From: Fibrobacter sp.
GTDB lineage: Bacteria > Fibrobacterota > Chitinivibrionia > Chitinivibrionales > Chitinispirillaceae
Direction: 5' to 3'
Assembly (NCBI GenBank): GCA_012515615.1
Contig: JAAYYB010000287.1
Span: forward strand, 1 to 40,283
DNA: 40,283 nt
Part shown: piece after piece, positions 1 to 7,971 of the stretch
Layout: every line of letters starts with the position of its first letter
Position numbering within the stretch: position 1 is the first letter of the stretch
Translations under genes and position numbers: made by a program
Notes under the pieces: model-generated
Seen by the model: only the letters and a program-made list of their open reading frames with translations
Databases searched by the model: none
Told to the model about the DNA's origin: nothing

Positions 1-39
1 AATTCAAAATCATTTCTGTGGAACAACCCTGAACCTGTT

Positions 40-55
40 ATCAACATATGTTGAT
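40..55. promoter_or_regulatory. Perfect 16-bp palindrome, candidate operator
   Basis: ATCAACATATGTTGAT is a perfect dyad about 85 bp before the first gene of the kinase/regulator operon. A near copy lies at 103-118, and the centres are 63 bp apart, six helical turns. A variant copy lies upstream of the sigma54 promoter at 3679. I infer a binding site for the Fis-type HTH of the regulator at 2137-3573, giving autoregulation. The dyad is seen directly; the cognate protein is inferred. Confidence 0.55.
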
Positions 56-102
56 CTTTATATCTCAAAGGATCTATCTTTAGGTAGATTCCCGAGACTT
101 GC

Positions 103-118
103 ATCAATATATGTTGAT
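103..118. promoter_or_regulatory. Second copy of the 16-bp palindrome
   Basis: ATCAATATATGTTGAT differs by one base from the perfect dyad at 40-55. It sits 22 bp before the ATG of the first gene, where a bound protein could block transcription or translation initiation. I see no GG-N10-GC sigma54 signature in positions 1-139, so any promoter here is probably of another type. Confidence 0.5.
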
Positions 119-139
119 TCCAAAAATTCCCGGTGATTG

Positions 140-571
140 ATGATAAAAAGAGCGCGGATAAGAGAAATCAGCCTGTTTGCAGGTTCCTTTTTCAGGATAC
201 TCCAATCTGAGCTGGAAGAATTTAAGGTACCAGGTTTTGAGAACGCCCAGACTGCTTTCAATTTATCCGGCTCCATTGAAGGATATATCGGTGTAAGTAT
301 CCAGAGCAGCGGCAAAGAGAGATGTAAGGACTCCCCTGAGTTCAAAGCAGCATTATCAAGATGCAGAGAGAAAATTCATGAAGAGTTCCCGGAGATCATA
401 ATTAAAGAGGCAAATATTGATGCCTGGGATCAATTCGCATACAGTCTGCGGAGAACCGAACCACAGATGACCTTCAAAATCCAATTAAATCGCTGCAGTA
501 TCGAATTATTTATTCTGAAAGCAGAATCAAATGAATATTATCGAAACCACACAAACAGCACCGGGAACTGA
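140..571 (+). CDS. Hypothetical protein, first gene of the two-component operon
   Basis: This is a 143-residue soluble protein that I do not recognise. The ATG at 140 is preferred over the in-frame TTG at 137; the upstream GGTG is only a weak ribosome site. There is no signal peptide or membrane segment. The sequence alternates predicted strands and amphipathic helices, with a GYIGVSI strand near residue 50 and a charged helix around 70-85 (RCREKIHEEF). Its last 41 bases overlap the start of the histidine kinase in another frame, so the two are probably translationally coupled. Two palindromic candidate operators lie just upstream. It could be an accessory or input protein for the kinase, but that rests on position alone. 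Confidence 0.7.
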   Translation: MIKRARIREISLFAGSFFRILQSELEEFKVPGFENAQTAFNLSGSIEGYIGVSIQSSGKERCKDSPEFKAALSRCREKIHEEFPEIIIKEANIDAWDQFAYSLRRTEPQMTFKIQLNRCSIELFILKAESNEYYRNHTNSTGN

Positions 572-2135
572 TTTGCCTGTAGAGGAATCCTGGATTGCCG
601 GAGCGGCGATCTCCTCTTCCATTTCTCCTATTGCGTTTGTAGATCTAAATGACAGAATTTCTTATGTAAATAACGCTTTTCTGAGTATCTGGGAGTATGA
701 GAACAGAAATGATGTTCTTGGTGAGCCTGTAGCCAGATTCTGCCACTTTGGCGACACAAACACAAACATCAAAAGAAAGCTTCAGGACAAAGGTGGATGG
801 ATAGGCGAGATGGTTGCATTTCGTAAAGGCGGTTCCAGATTTCCGGTTCAGGCCTCAGCCACGCTTCTGACCGGGAAAAATGACGAGCCGGTCTGCATGA
901 TGATATCTTTTATTGATATTTCAGACAGGATTAATGCTCAACATGAACAGCAGCGCTTATTAAGCGATCTCCAGGAGAGAATAAAAGAGCTCAATTGTCT
1001 CTATAACATACTGAGTATCCGGCATTCGGCAGAATCAACTCTTGAAGTGCTGCTGAGGCGGGTAATAAACGCCATCCCCCCTTCCCTTCAGTGGCCGGAG
1101 GCATGTTACGCACGCATTGTGTTTGGCAACCTTGATGTTTACACATCAAACTTTACCAATTCTTCTTATCTGATTAAAATTCCACTTTCTATTAATAATG
1201 ATTCGGGTTTTCTTGAGGTAGGGTACTATTCCTCCTCAGACAGTACAAAAGAGATGTGCCTGTTGAGTGAGGAAAAAGAGCTCTTAGAGGCAGCTGCCAG
1301 GGAAATAGAACGGTTGATCAAGCAGAAATGTGCCGAGGATGAATTGCGCAGCAGCCGTGAGCGGCTGCTTCATGCAGACAAGCTCTCATCGATTGGAGCC
1401 CTCAGCACGGGCATAATTCATGAGATTGGAAATCCAAATAATTTTATCGCCCTGAATGCCGGTATTCTATCTAAAGCCTGGGAAAACGTGCTCCCGGTAC
1501 TTGACTCATATTACCGTGAAAACGGGAACTTCTCTGTTGCAGGTCTCCCCTACAGTGAAGCCCGTGCAGAGATAAGAAAACTGCTGGCAGGAATTCTGGA
1601 AGGCAGTGACCGGATCAAAAATATCAGTTCCCGTCTTCAGAGTTTTGCAAAAAACACTCCGAGGTCAGACGAGCTCTTCAGTATCAATGAAGCGGTCACC
1701 AAGGCTGTCGAGTTTTCGCGGAACAGCATCGATACAACTACCGCTGATTTTGAATTGAGTCTTGACCCCTGCAACCCTCTTACAAGGGGAGATTCAGTTC
1801 AGATTCAGCAGATTATCATTAATTTCCTTATGAATTCATGCCAGGCGCTATTGTCCCGCGAAGACAAAATATCAGTCAGCATATCATCGCTGCCCGATGA
1901 AGGTCTGGTGAAGGTGACGGTTGTTGATGAGGGAACGGGCATCAATCCCCGAGATATCCCATTTGTTATGGATCCGTTCTTTTCTACAAAAAGAAGCTGT
2001 GGCAACACCGGTCTGGGACTATCGATATCCAACGACATTGCTGTACGCCATGGCGGAAAAATTCTTTTACATTCCGCACCTGATTCCGGCACAACAGCGG
2101 AACTGATTTTGCCACTGATTTCAGAAAGACAATGA
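531..2135 (+). CDS. PAS-domain sensor histidine kinase (NtrB-like)
   Basis: This is a cytoplasmic sensor kinase expected to autophosphorylate on His and pass phosphate to the regulator encoded one base downstream. A PAS domain spans about residues 25-135, a GAF-like or linker region about 150-265, and a HisKA dimerisation domain holds the H-box HEIGNPNN with His297. The HATPase domain shows an N-box (NFLMNSCQAL), G1 (DEGTGI), an F-box (DPFFSTK) and G2 (GNTGLGLSIS). No membrane span is visible, so the signal is probably cytosolic and read by PAS or by the upstream small protein. The insertion after the H-box (about 310-360) is longer than in classic NtrB. The ATG at 531 lies inside the previous gene; the ribosome site is weak. 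Confidence 0.93.
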   Translation: MNIIETTQTAPGTDLPVEESWIAGAAISSSISPIAFVDLNDRISYVNNAFLSIWEYENRNDVLGEPVARFCHFGDTNTNIKRKLQDKGGWIGEMVAFRKGGSRFPVQASATLLTGKNDEPVCMMISFIDISDRINAQHEQQRLLSDLQERIKELNCLYNILSIRHSAESTLEVLLRRVINAIPPSLQWPEACYARIVFGNLDVYTSNFTNSSYLIKIPLSINNDSGFLEVGYYSSSDSTKEMCLLSEEKELLEAAAREIERLIKQKCAEDELRSSRERLLHADKLSSIGALSTGIIHEIGNPNNFIALNAGILSKAWENVLPVLDSYYRENGNFSVAGLPYSEARAEIRKLLAGILEGSDRIKNISSRLQSFAKNTPRSDELFSINEAVTKAVEFSRNSIDTTTADFELSLDPCNPLTRGDSVQIQQIIINFLMNSCQALLSREDKISVSISSLPDEGLVKVTVVDEGTGINPRDIPFVMDPFFSTKRSCGNTGLGLSISNDIAVRHGGKILLHSAPDSGTTAELILPLISERQ

Positions 2136-2136
2136 A

Positions 2137-3573
2137 ATGAGCAAGTTTCCTTCAAAACCGGTTTTTATTATAGATGATGAAGAGCAGTTCCTCTTTTCTA
2201 TCGGCTTATCTCTGCGATCCAATGGTATAACGAATGTACTTACTTGTTTAACCGGTGCTAAAGCCAGGGAGTACATTTCCACTCAGGAATTCTCGGTCAT
2301 TATCTTAGACATCAACCTTCCGGACATCTCCGGAACTGAACTGCTTGGTTTAATAATGGAACAGAGTCCTGAGACGCCCGTGATCATGATCTCTGCGATT
2401 AATCAGGCGGAAGTCGCGGTTGATTGCATCAAGAAAGGTGCAGCTGACTACCTTGTAAAGCCATTCGATGAGAGCAGGATGCTCACTGTGCTTAAAAACG
2501 CTATCGCCCAGCGGGAGCTTCATGGAGAGAACGAAGCCCTGAAAGGCTATCTTTTGGGAAGTCAACTAAAGAGACCCGGGGCATTTGAACACATAGTAAC
2601 AAAAAACAGCAGGATGCATTCTCTTTTTCAATATGTTGAGGCTATATCTGTCACTCCGTTTCCGGTTCTTATAACCGGTGAGACCGGTGTCGGGAAAGAC
2701 CTTTTTGCTCAGGTAATTCATAAACTGAGCGAAAGGAAGGGACAGTTTGCCACAGTTAATGTTGCGGGCATTGATGAGAACACATTCTCAGACACTCTCT
2801 TTGGCCATGTAAAAGGAGCTTTTACAGGAGCCGACCGGCCAAGACAGGGGTTAATCGAACAGGCTGCCGGTGGGACACTTTTCCTTGATGAGATCGGCGA
2901 TCTTTGCAATGCCTCACAGGTGAAACTCCTTCGTGTAATTCAAAACAGAGACTATCTGCCGCTTGGTTCTGATGTTTCAAAGTTAGCAGATGTCAGGATC
3001 ATAGTTGCCACAAACAAGACAATTGACGAACTGAAAAACGGGGGGCAGTTCCGCAGTGATCTGTTTCACAGATTAAGAACCCACCATATCGCAATACCTC
3101 CACTGAGAGACCGTAAAGATGACATTTCTGTTCTCTTTGAATTTTTTCTTTCCGAAGCTTGTCAGATCCTGAAAAAAGAGTTACCGGCTGTGCCTGCCGG
3201 GTTTACTGAATTTCTAAAAAGATATGATTTCCCGGGAAATATTCGTGAACTGAAGTCGATGGTATTTGACGCCGTAAGCGTTCAGAAAAACAGCACACTT
3301 TCCTGGGAAGTTTTCCGTAAACGAATGGATTGTGACGGGGATTGCCCCCAGCCTTTATCAACACCCGACCAGACCGCTGAGTTATCCTTACATTTTGAAC
3401 CGGCACTTCCCACCATTCGTCAGGCGGTGCAGGCCCTGATAACCGAAGCGCTCAACCGCACTAACGGCAACCAGAATGCCGCCTCAAGGCTCCTTGGCAT
3501 TACCCCGCAGGCACTGAGCAGAAGATTAAAATACAACCGCGCAGCTATCGACAATGCCGGCCCCCAGGATTAA
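2137..3573 (+). CDS. Sigma54-dependent response regulator (NtrC family)
   Basis: This is a bacterial enhancer-binding protein that couples ATP hydrolysis to sigma54 promoter opening. The receiver domain (about 1-125) has the acidic pair at D13/D14, phospho-acceptor D58 (IILDINLP) and the KPF lysine near 108. The AAA+ domain shows Walker A (GETGVGKD, 181-188), the sigma54-contacting GAFTGA loop (227-232) and Walker B (LFLDE). A Fis-type helix-turn-helix closes the protein (about 435-475, NQNAASRLLGITPQALSRRL). The ATG follows the kinase stop by one base, so the pair is cognate. A sigma54 promoter and candidate upstream sites follow directly, which makes the next gene the likely target. Confidence 0.96.
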   Translation: MSKFPSKPVFIIDDEEQFLFSIGLSLRSNGITNVLTCLTGAKAREYISTQEFSVIILDINLPDISGTELLGLIMEQSPETPVIMISAINQAEVAVDCIKKGAADYLVKPFDESRMLTVLKNAIAQRELHGENEALKGYLLGSQLKRPGAFEHIVTKNSRMHSLFQYVEAISVTPFPVLITGETGVGKDLFAQVIHKLSERKGQFATVNVAGIDENTFSDTLFGHVKGAFTGADRPRQGLIEQAAGGTLFLDEIGDLCNASQVKLLRVIQNRDYLPLGSDVSKLADVRIIVATNKTIDELKNGGQFRSDLFHRLRTHHIAIPPLRDRKDDISVLFEFFLSEACQILKKELPAVPAGFTEFLKRYDFPGNIRELKSMVFDAVSVQKNSTLSWEVFRKRMDCDGDCPQPLSTPDQTAELSLHFEPALPTIRQAVQALITEALNRTNGNQNAASRLLGITPQALSRRLKYNRAAIDNAGPQD

Positions 3574-3588
3574 TCAACATTTGTTTAT
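3573..3588. promoter_or_regulatory. Candidate upstream activator site (palindrome variant)
   Basis: ATCAACATTTGTTTAT matches 14 of 16 positions of the palindrome at 40-55. It overlaps the stop codon of the NtrC-type gene. Its centre is about 125 bp upstream of the predicted sigma54 start site, a normal enhancer distance. A weaker 11/16 match, TTTAACATTTCTTAAT at 3603-3618, is centred 30 bp closer, roughly three helical turns away. Two phased sites are typical for NtrC-family oligomers. Confidence 0.5.
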
Positions 3589-3678
3589 GCAACGCGGTCA
3601 CATTTAACATTTCTTAATTCTATTCTCGCCTCAACCCTCGTTTTGACACTCCATTGAGAGCTTTCAGGGTTGCCGTTT

Positions 3679-3695
3679 CTGGCACACTGCTTGCA
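3679..3695 (+). promoter_or_regulatory. Sigma54 (-24/-12) promoter
   Basis: The sequence is CTGGCACACTGCTTGCA: -24 GG at 3681-3682 and -12 GC at 3693-3694, separated by exactly 10 bases, with near-consensus TGGCAC and TTGCA flanks. Transcription should start near 3706, giving a leader of about 35 bases before the gene at 3741. The sigma54 activator gene ends 105 bp upstream, with candidate activator sites at its 3' end. Confidence 0.85.
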
Positions 3696-3740
3696 TACTT
3701 GTCCTCTGCTTGAGGCCATTTACTAAACAGGAGAGTTCAA

Positions 3741-4121
3741 ATGGAAAAGAGGATTCAGGCACTCCAGGTAAAAAAGGCTATCTGGATAAAAGAGAACGGG
3801 ATGCGTAAATTTTGTGATGTAACAATCAATAAAGCCGGGACACGGTATATTGACCTTCTCCTGAAGCATGAGAATCACCCGGAATGCACTGGTAAATTGT
3901 TGTCAGAAGACAATGGTTTTTCTTTTCGTGGAAAGATATCATCAAGTTTTCTTGAATACATAATCGCTTTAAGGTGTTTTATAAGCGATAAAGATGTACT
4001 ATTTTTTGGTGACTGGTATCAGAATGAACTGAGCGGTGAGCTGGCAATCCATGCGAACATTCAGCATCTGATAATCAGTGATAAAACAGGGAAAATCAGC
4101 AGCTTTGCGCCTGTAGCTTGA
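3741..4121 (+). CDS. Hypothetical small protein, paralogue A, behind the sigma54 promoter
   Basis: This 126-residue protein has no signal peptide or membrane span, and I do not recognise the family. It is a diverged paralogue of the protein at 5281-5619. Both share a Lys-rich start, an N-G-x-R-x-x-C motif (Cys25 here), an E-C pair (Cys49), an S-E-D-x-G-x-x-F-x-G strand and an I-S-x-K-x-x-L-x-x-G-x-W motif. The predicted fold is mostly beta. An AGGAG ribosome site at about 3730 fits the ATG. It is the first gene after the sigma54 promoter, so it is probably strongly induced by the neighbouring two-component system. The role is unknown; the shared cysteines could bind metal or respond to redox. 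Confidence 0.8.
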   Translation: MEKRIQALQVKKAIWIKENGMRKFCDVTINKAGTRYIDLLLKHENHPECTGKLLSEDNGFSFRGKISSSFLEYIIALRCFISDKDVLFFGDWYQNELSGELAIHANIQHLIISDKTGKISSFAPVA

Positions 4122-4147
4122 GGGGCATTTACAGAAGGGGGGTGGCC

Positions 4148-5158
4148 ATGACAAAGCAGGAAATCTGGTCAATCCAGGAAAAAAATTTGATCAACGCAAT
4201 GACAAACCGTTTATTTGCTGCCGGCAAGAATGATCTGCAGCAGAAACTGAATCAGAATTTGACGGCCCTTGAGTATCAGGCCATTGCGCTCTCACTTTAT
4301 CCCTCTATCCTCCATTCAAACCGTATAGGGGGATCAGAACGGAATCTCGAGACGCTTGTTTCAGTATTATCTGAAAGATATTCTGACGAGAACATCTTTG
4401 TGATGCCGACCAGAGCGATTCTGACAAGAAGCTATGAAATTGGTAAAATAAACCTTCTGTACATGTTAAAGGAGATTACAAGAATACTTGATGTGCACGA
4501 TGCTGAACTGGATTCTTTTCCATTTATCATGAACCGTATGCTTTCGATTATGACAGAAGATGTTCTCCTTGATCTTCTGAGCGGTCCGTTGCGAGGCAAC
4601 GCAAAAACCCATGCCGCTGCGGCACTGGCACAGATATGGGAGGGCCGGATATCTGCCGAGTCGATAGCGTTCAGTCCCGAGCTTCGCAACATGTGGATGA
4701 TCAGACGGAATTCAATTCCAGTCTATGGGTCACTATCCGGAACTCATGAATACATCAGCCTTTGCAAAAATGCCGATGATGTCTGTCTGGATTATATTTA
4801 CAATGCGACTGAGTTTCCCGATGAGTCATCGGCTCTTGAGGAATTCCTGTTTGGACTTACCTACGAGGAACTTTGCGTGGTAAAGGAAAATATGTCCAAA
4901 TCTGGAAAGCCCTGTATCAACAGGAGCGAAGTGGCACAGATACTGGGGGAAAAGACTCTTTATCTGAGCCACAAAGATGATGATCCACTTCAGTTATACC
5001 GGTTTTATAACCACCGGAGAAGGCGGGCAATGTCCAGGAGATATTCAAGAGACAGCGGTCCGATACGCACTTTTGAGGAAAATTTCATGGCATATCTTCT
5101 CCTGAATACTGGAGGTAAAATTAAAGGGAAAAAAGGCAAAAAGTTTGCTTCCATCTAA
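4148..5158 (+). CDS. Hypothetical 336-aa protein between the paralogue pair
   Basis: This is an unrecognised, mostly helical soluble protein. I chose ATG 4148 because GGGGGG lies five bases upstream; the frame stays open back to a TTG at 4118 that overlaps the previous stop. The C-terminus is strongly basic (HRRRRAMSRRYSR, then a Lys-rich GKIKGKKGKK tail), which hints at nucleic acid or membrane-surface contact. No Walker, HTH or enzyme motif is visible. It lies 26 bases after paralogue A, so it should share the sigma54 transcript. A function together with the two small paralogues is inferred from order only. Confidence 0.78.
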   Translation: MTKQEIWSIQEKNLINAMTNRLFAAGKNDLQQKLNQNLTALEYQAIALSLYPSILHSNRIGGSERNLETLVSVLSERYSDENIFVMPTRAILTRSYEIGKINLLYMLKEITRILDVHDAELDSFPFIMNRMLSIMTEDVLLDLLSGPLRGNAKTHAAAALAQIWEGRISAESIAFSPELRNMWMIRRNSIPVYGSLSGTHEYISLCKNADDVCLDYIYNATEFPDESSALEEFLFGLTYEELCVVKENMSKSGKPCINRSEVAQILGEKTLYLSHKDDDPLQLYRFYNHRRRRAMSRRYSRDSGPIRTFEENFMAYLLLNTGGKIKGKKGKKFASI

Positions 5159-5182
5159 AAACAATGAATAAAGGCAGAACAC

Positions 5183-5233
5183 AGCGGGGTCGAAGAGGAT
5201 CATTTTCATTTGAAACACCTGATCGACTCCGCT
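5183..5233. other. Inverted repeat between operon genes
   Basis: AGCGGGGTCGA (5183-5193) pairs with TCGACTCCGCT (5223-5233) across a 29-base loop, with one G-T opposition that is a G·U wobble in RNA. No T-run follows on the + strand, so it is not a normal intrinsic terminator. It could be an attenuator, a processing site that shapes expression of paralogue B, or an operator. Confidence 0.4.
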
Positions 5234-5280
5234 AAAATACAAGACCTGACACATTTTCCAGTTTACTTGGATCTTAGAAT

Positions 5281-5619
5281 ATGGTAACACAACCAGTTAC
5301 AAATACAGACACACGGGTCGAAGTGAAAAGATCTTTCTATATGACCTTTAACGGAAAGAGATCTTACTGCCACATTCCCAATCTTCTCCTGGGGCCAAGA
5401 TCAGCTAAACTGACTGTCAAATATGAACAGGGTGATGAAGAATGCTATTTTCTTGTCTCTGAAGACGGGCTGTATTTCACTGGTGCAGTGTGCACCGAGG
5501 ATGACAACAGAGTGATCTTCAGAAAATGGATCTCCGGAAAAAACATTCTGCTTGCCGGAAGTTGGAAATGCGGGGGACGGGAAGGAGAGTGGTATATTGA
5601 GGGGAAACTCTGCAACTAA
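5281..5619 (+). CDS. Hypothetical small protein, paralogue B
   Basis: This 112-residue soluble protein aligns along most of its length with the product of 3741-4121. The N-G-K-R-x-x-C motif has Cys30, the E-E-C has Cys55, the S-E-D-G-x-x-F-x-G strand is kept, and WISGKNILLAGSW matches the FISDKDVLFFGDW of paralogue A. Identity is low overall but the motif order is the same, so this is an old duplication. No strong ribosome site is seen before ATG 5281. The gap before it (5159-5280) holds an inverted repeat but no second sigma54 promoter. The family and function are unknown. Confidence 0.75.
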   Translation: MVTQPVTNTDTRVEVKRSFYMTFNGKRSYCHIPNLLLGPRSAKLTVKYEQGDEECYFLVSEDGLYFTGAVCTEDDNRVIFRKWISGKNILLAGSWKCGGREGEWYIEGKLCN

Positions 5620-5745
5620 ACCGGTGAACCTGAAAAAGCAATCATTTCCTGAGTGTCTCTAAATATACCGCTCAAGGCCGAGTGGATCGGAAGCAATGCG
5701 AAGATTTGAACTGTTCGATTTTACAATCAAGATTCGGAGCCTTCT

Positions 5746-6597
5746 GTGACAAAAAAGATTAAAACATTCCTTTATAATACTCTGCTTCTGGCACTGGGCA
5801 GCCTTCTTTGTGCAATATCGGTAAAAACGATACTGATTCCCTTTGGCTTTCTATCAAGCGGAGTGACCGGGTTATCACTTTTGATCTATAGCAGGTGGCA
5901 GGTACTTCCCTTAGGACTGCTTTATTTCCTGGTAAATGTTCCAGTTTTTATCCTGGGTTTAAAGCTTGTCGGGTTGAGATTTATTTCCTACACCGCCTGG
6001 GGAATGGCGATCTATTCAGCGATGCTGTTTATTCCTGAAATCAGTTTACCAATAAATGATAAGCTTTTAGGTGCAATGATTGCCGGTGGTATTTCCGGTA
6101 CCGGCATTGCAATTATGCTCAGGTCCTATGGCACAGCGGGGGGTTCGGAGATAATCTCTGTAATGCTGCACAAACTTTTCGGAATAACTCTCGGAGCAGG
6201 AAGTCTTATCATAAACGTGACGGTTTTAACTGCATCCCTTTTTCTGTTTCCTCTGGAGAATGTGCTCTATACACTCGTTTACATTGTAGTTTCCGCCAAA
6301 GTGACGGACACAATCTTTCACGGGATATCCTCAAGACGGGCAGCAATGATTATCTCTGCAAACTGGAGGGAGTTGCTCGAGGAGATTACAACCAAAAACA
6401 AGTGGCAGGTTACATTACTTTACGGCAAAGGCGGATTCCATGGAGCAGAGAACCCCGTACTTTACTCAGTTGTCAATAGATCCAGCATTCCGTCTTTGAA
6501 AGCCCTCGTAAAGGAGAAAGACCCCGGGGCATTTATTACAATAATGGATGCTCCGGATGTCACAGGGGAGAGTGCCGGGAACCAGCCGCACTGGTAA
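5746..6597 (+). CDS. YitT/DUF161-family membrane protein with DUF2179 domain
   Basis: This is a polytopic inner-membrane protein of 283 residues, the usual size for the YitT family. Five to six hydrophobic spans cover about residues 8-190, including the characteristic glycine-rich stretch GGISGTGIAIMLRSYG and the GGSEIISVML segment. The C-terminal soluble domain (about 210-275; LYGKGGFHGAEN, then KDPGAFITIMDA) matches the DUF2179 type. The start is GTG 5746 with GGAG seven bases upstream. The role of the family is unsettled; some members have been linked to transport. It stands alone between the sigma54 operon and convergent M16 genes, and its own promoter is not obvious. Confidence 0.88.
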   Translation: MTKKIKTFLYNTLLLALGSLLCAISVKTILIPFGFLSSGVTGLSLLIYSRWQVLPLGLLYFLVNVPVFILGLKLVGLRFISYTAWGMAIYSAMLFIPEISLPINDKLLGAMIAGGISGTGIAIMLRSYGTAGGSEIISVMLHKLFGITLGAGSLIINVTVLTASLFLFPLENVLYTLVYIVVSAKVTDTIFHGISSRRAAMIISANWRELLEEITTKNKWQVTLLYGKGGFHGAENPVLYSVVNRSSIPSLKALVKEKDPGAFITIMDAPDVTGESAGNQPHW

Positions 6598-6639
6598 GGC
6601 AGCTATTGTTACTGCATCCGATACGCTTTGCGATGGTTA

Positions 6640-7971
6640 TCAGATTATTTTCTCTCTGAAGTGAAAATTGAGCACATCAGAAGACTTAAGCTGAGGAAGG
6701 ATCTCATTTTTGCGGCCCACAACAACGGTAATCATTTTCTGAGGTGAAAAGCAGGCTCTGATTGCCTTATTGATGTCCTCGACTGTCATTTTATTTATAA
6801 GCACATCAAATTTTTCAATGTAGGAATTGGGCCGGCCATAAAAACGAAGCCATAGAAGTTTCTCGGCTATGCTGTTAATACCCTCAAGCTGGAAAGCCAT
6901 ATTTCCTATTGCAAACCTTCTGGCTTTTTCAAGTTCCTCTTCCTTTATGCCCTCGGCACAGAATTCAGTTAATATTTCATCTATTGACTTAAGCATTTCG
7001 GCAACTCTGGGAGTCTGGGTTGTAGTGGAGATATGGAATGCCCCGAAATAGCGGGCAGATACCACCTGTGAAGAGATACCGTATGTTTTGCCGCCCATGG
7101 AACGGATTCTGGTCATTAGTCTCGATGAAAAGTTGCCGGCACCCAGAATATAATTGGCAAGCGCCAGTTCATTTCTCTGCTGGTAGAGTTCTCCGGGGGC
7201 ACAGTGCCCCATCACGATAGTCGCCTGAGTGAGGTCGGGCTTATTTACAAGCCGCAACTCACTTTTAAACTCGTTTACCGCCGGAGCGAAGCCGTTCAGG
7301 AATTCAGATTCCGGTTTCCACATTTCCAGCAAAGAGAGCCATCTACTTTTAAAAATATCCGGATCAAAATTTCCGGCTATAGCCAGGATACTGTTCGCCG
7401 GTAAAAAATGATCTTTGTAAAACTTATTAACATCTGATAAAGAGATTCTTTTTAAAGAATCGAGCGTATGGTATCTTCCTGCCGGATGTTGCCTGCCCAC
7501 CAAAGCATTATAGAAGTGGTGGTTTGAAAGGATACCCGGGTCGGAGGATTCGGCACGCACAGAGGTAATCATCTCCTGCTGAATACGACGAAATTCCTTC
7601 TCATCCATCTTCGGCCTGTACACCATGTCCCAGAAAACCGCAAAGAGCTCATCCATGTAACTTGAAAGCATCCTGATCCCCAGAATTGTATGCTCTTCCC
7701 CTGCATCAGAGAAAAGACTTGCTCCTGTGTATTCGAGTTTTTCGGAAAACTCCTCTGAAGAGAGATTCCCGGAACCCTTCTGCATGAGTTCAAGGCAGAT
7801 TTCTGAAGTGCCTTCATAAAGAGGCGGATCTGAAAACTTTCCTGCTGGAAGCTGAAGAACGGCAACAATACCGTTCTGCTCCTTATCTGGCACCAGTATT
7901 ACCCTTAGCCCTGACTGAAGCAGAAATTCATCTGTATATGGGAACTGAAAGTGGAAATCCATTTGTGTCAA
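6640..7971 (-). CDS. M16-family peptidase homologue lacking the zinc motif
   Basis: This is the non-catalytic partner of the M16 peptidase encoded upstream, as in two-chain M16B systems where one chain binds zinc and the other lines the chamber. The H-x-x-E-H position of the partner corresponds here to E-I-C-L-E (about 56-60) in GTSEICLELM, so both His and the catalytic Glu are absent. The rest of the fold is kept, including the RxLYY-loop-like region near ARYFGAFHI. TTG 7971 overlaps the upstream TGA as TTGA; ATG 7962 is an alternative start. No signal peptide is visible, suggesting a cytoplasmic location. It could assist substrate binding for the active chain. Confidence 0.9.
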   Translation of the reverse strand: MTQMDFHFQFPYTDEFLLQSGLRVILVPDKEQNGIVAVLQLPAGKFSDPPLYEGTSEICLELMQKGSGNLSSEEFSEKLEYTGASLFSDAGEEHTILGIRMLSSYMDELFAVFWDMVYRPKMDEKEFRRIQQEMITSVRAESSDPGILSNHHFYNALVGRQHPAGRYHTLDSLKRISLSDVNKFYKDHFLPANSILAIAGNFDPDIFKSRWLSLLEMWKPESEFLNGFAPAVNEFKSELRLVNKPDLTQATIVMGHCAPGELYQQRNELALANYILGAGNFSSRLMTRIRSMGGKTYGISSQVVSARYFGAFHISTTTQTPRVAEMLKSIDEILTEFCAEGIKEEELEKARRFAIGNMAFQLEGINSIAEKLLWLRFYGRPNSYIEKFDVLINKMTVEDINKAIRACFSPQKMITVVVGRKNEILPQLKSSDVLNFHFREKII

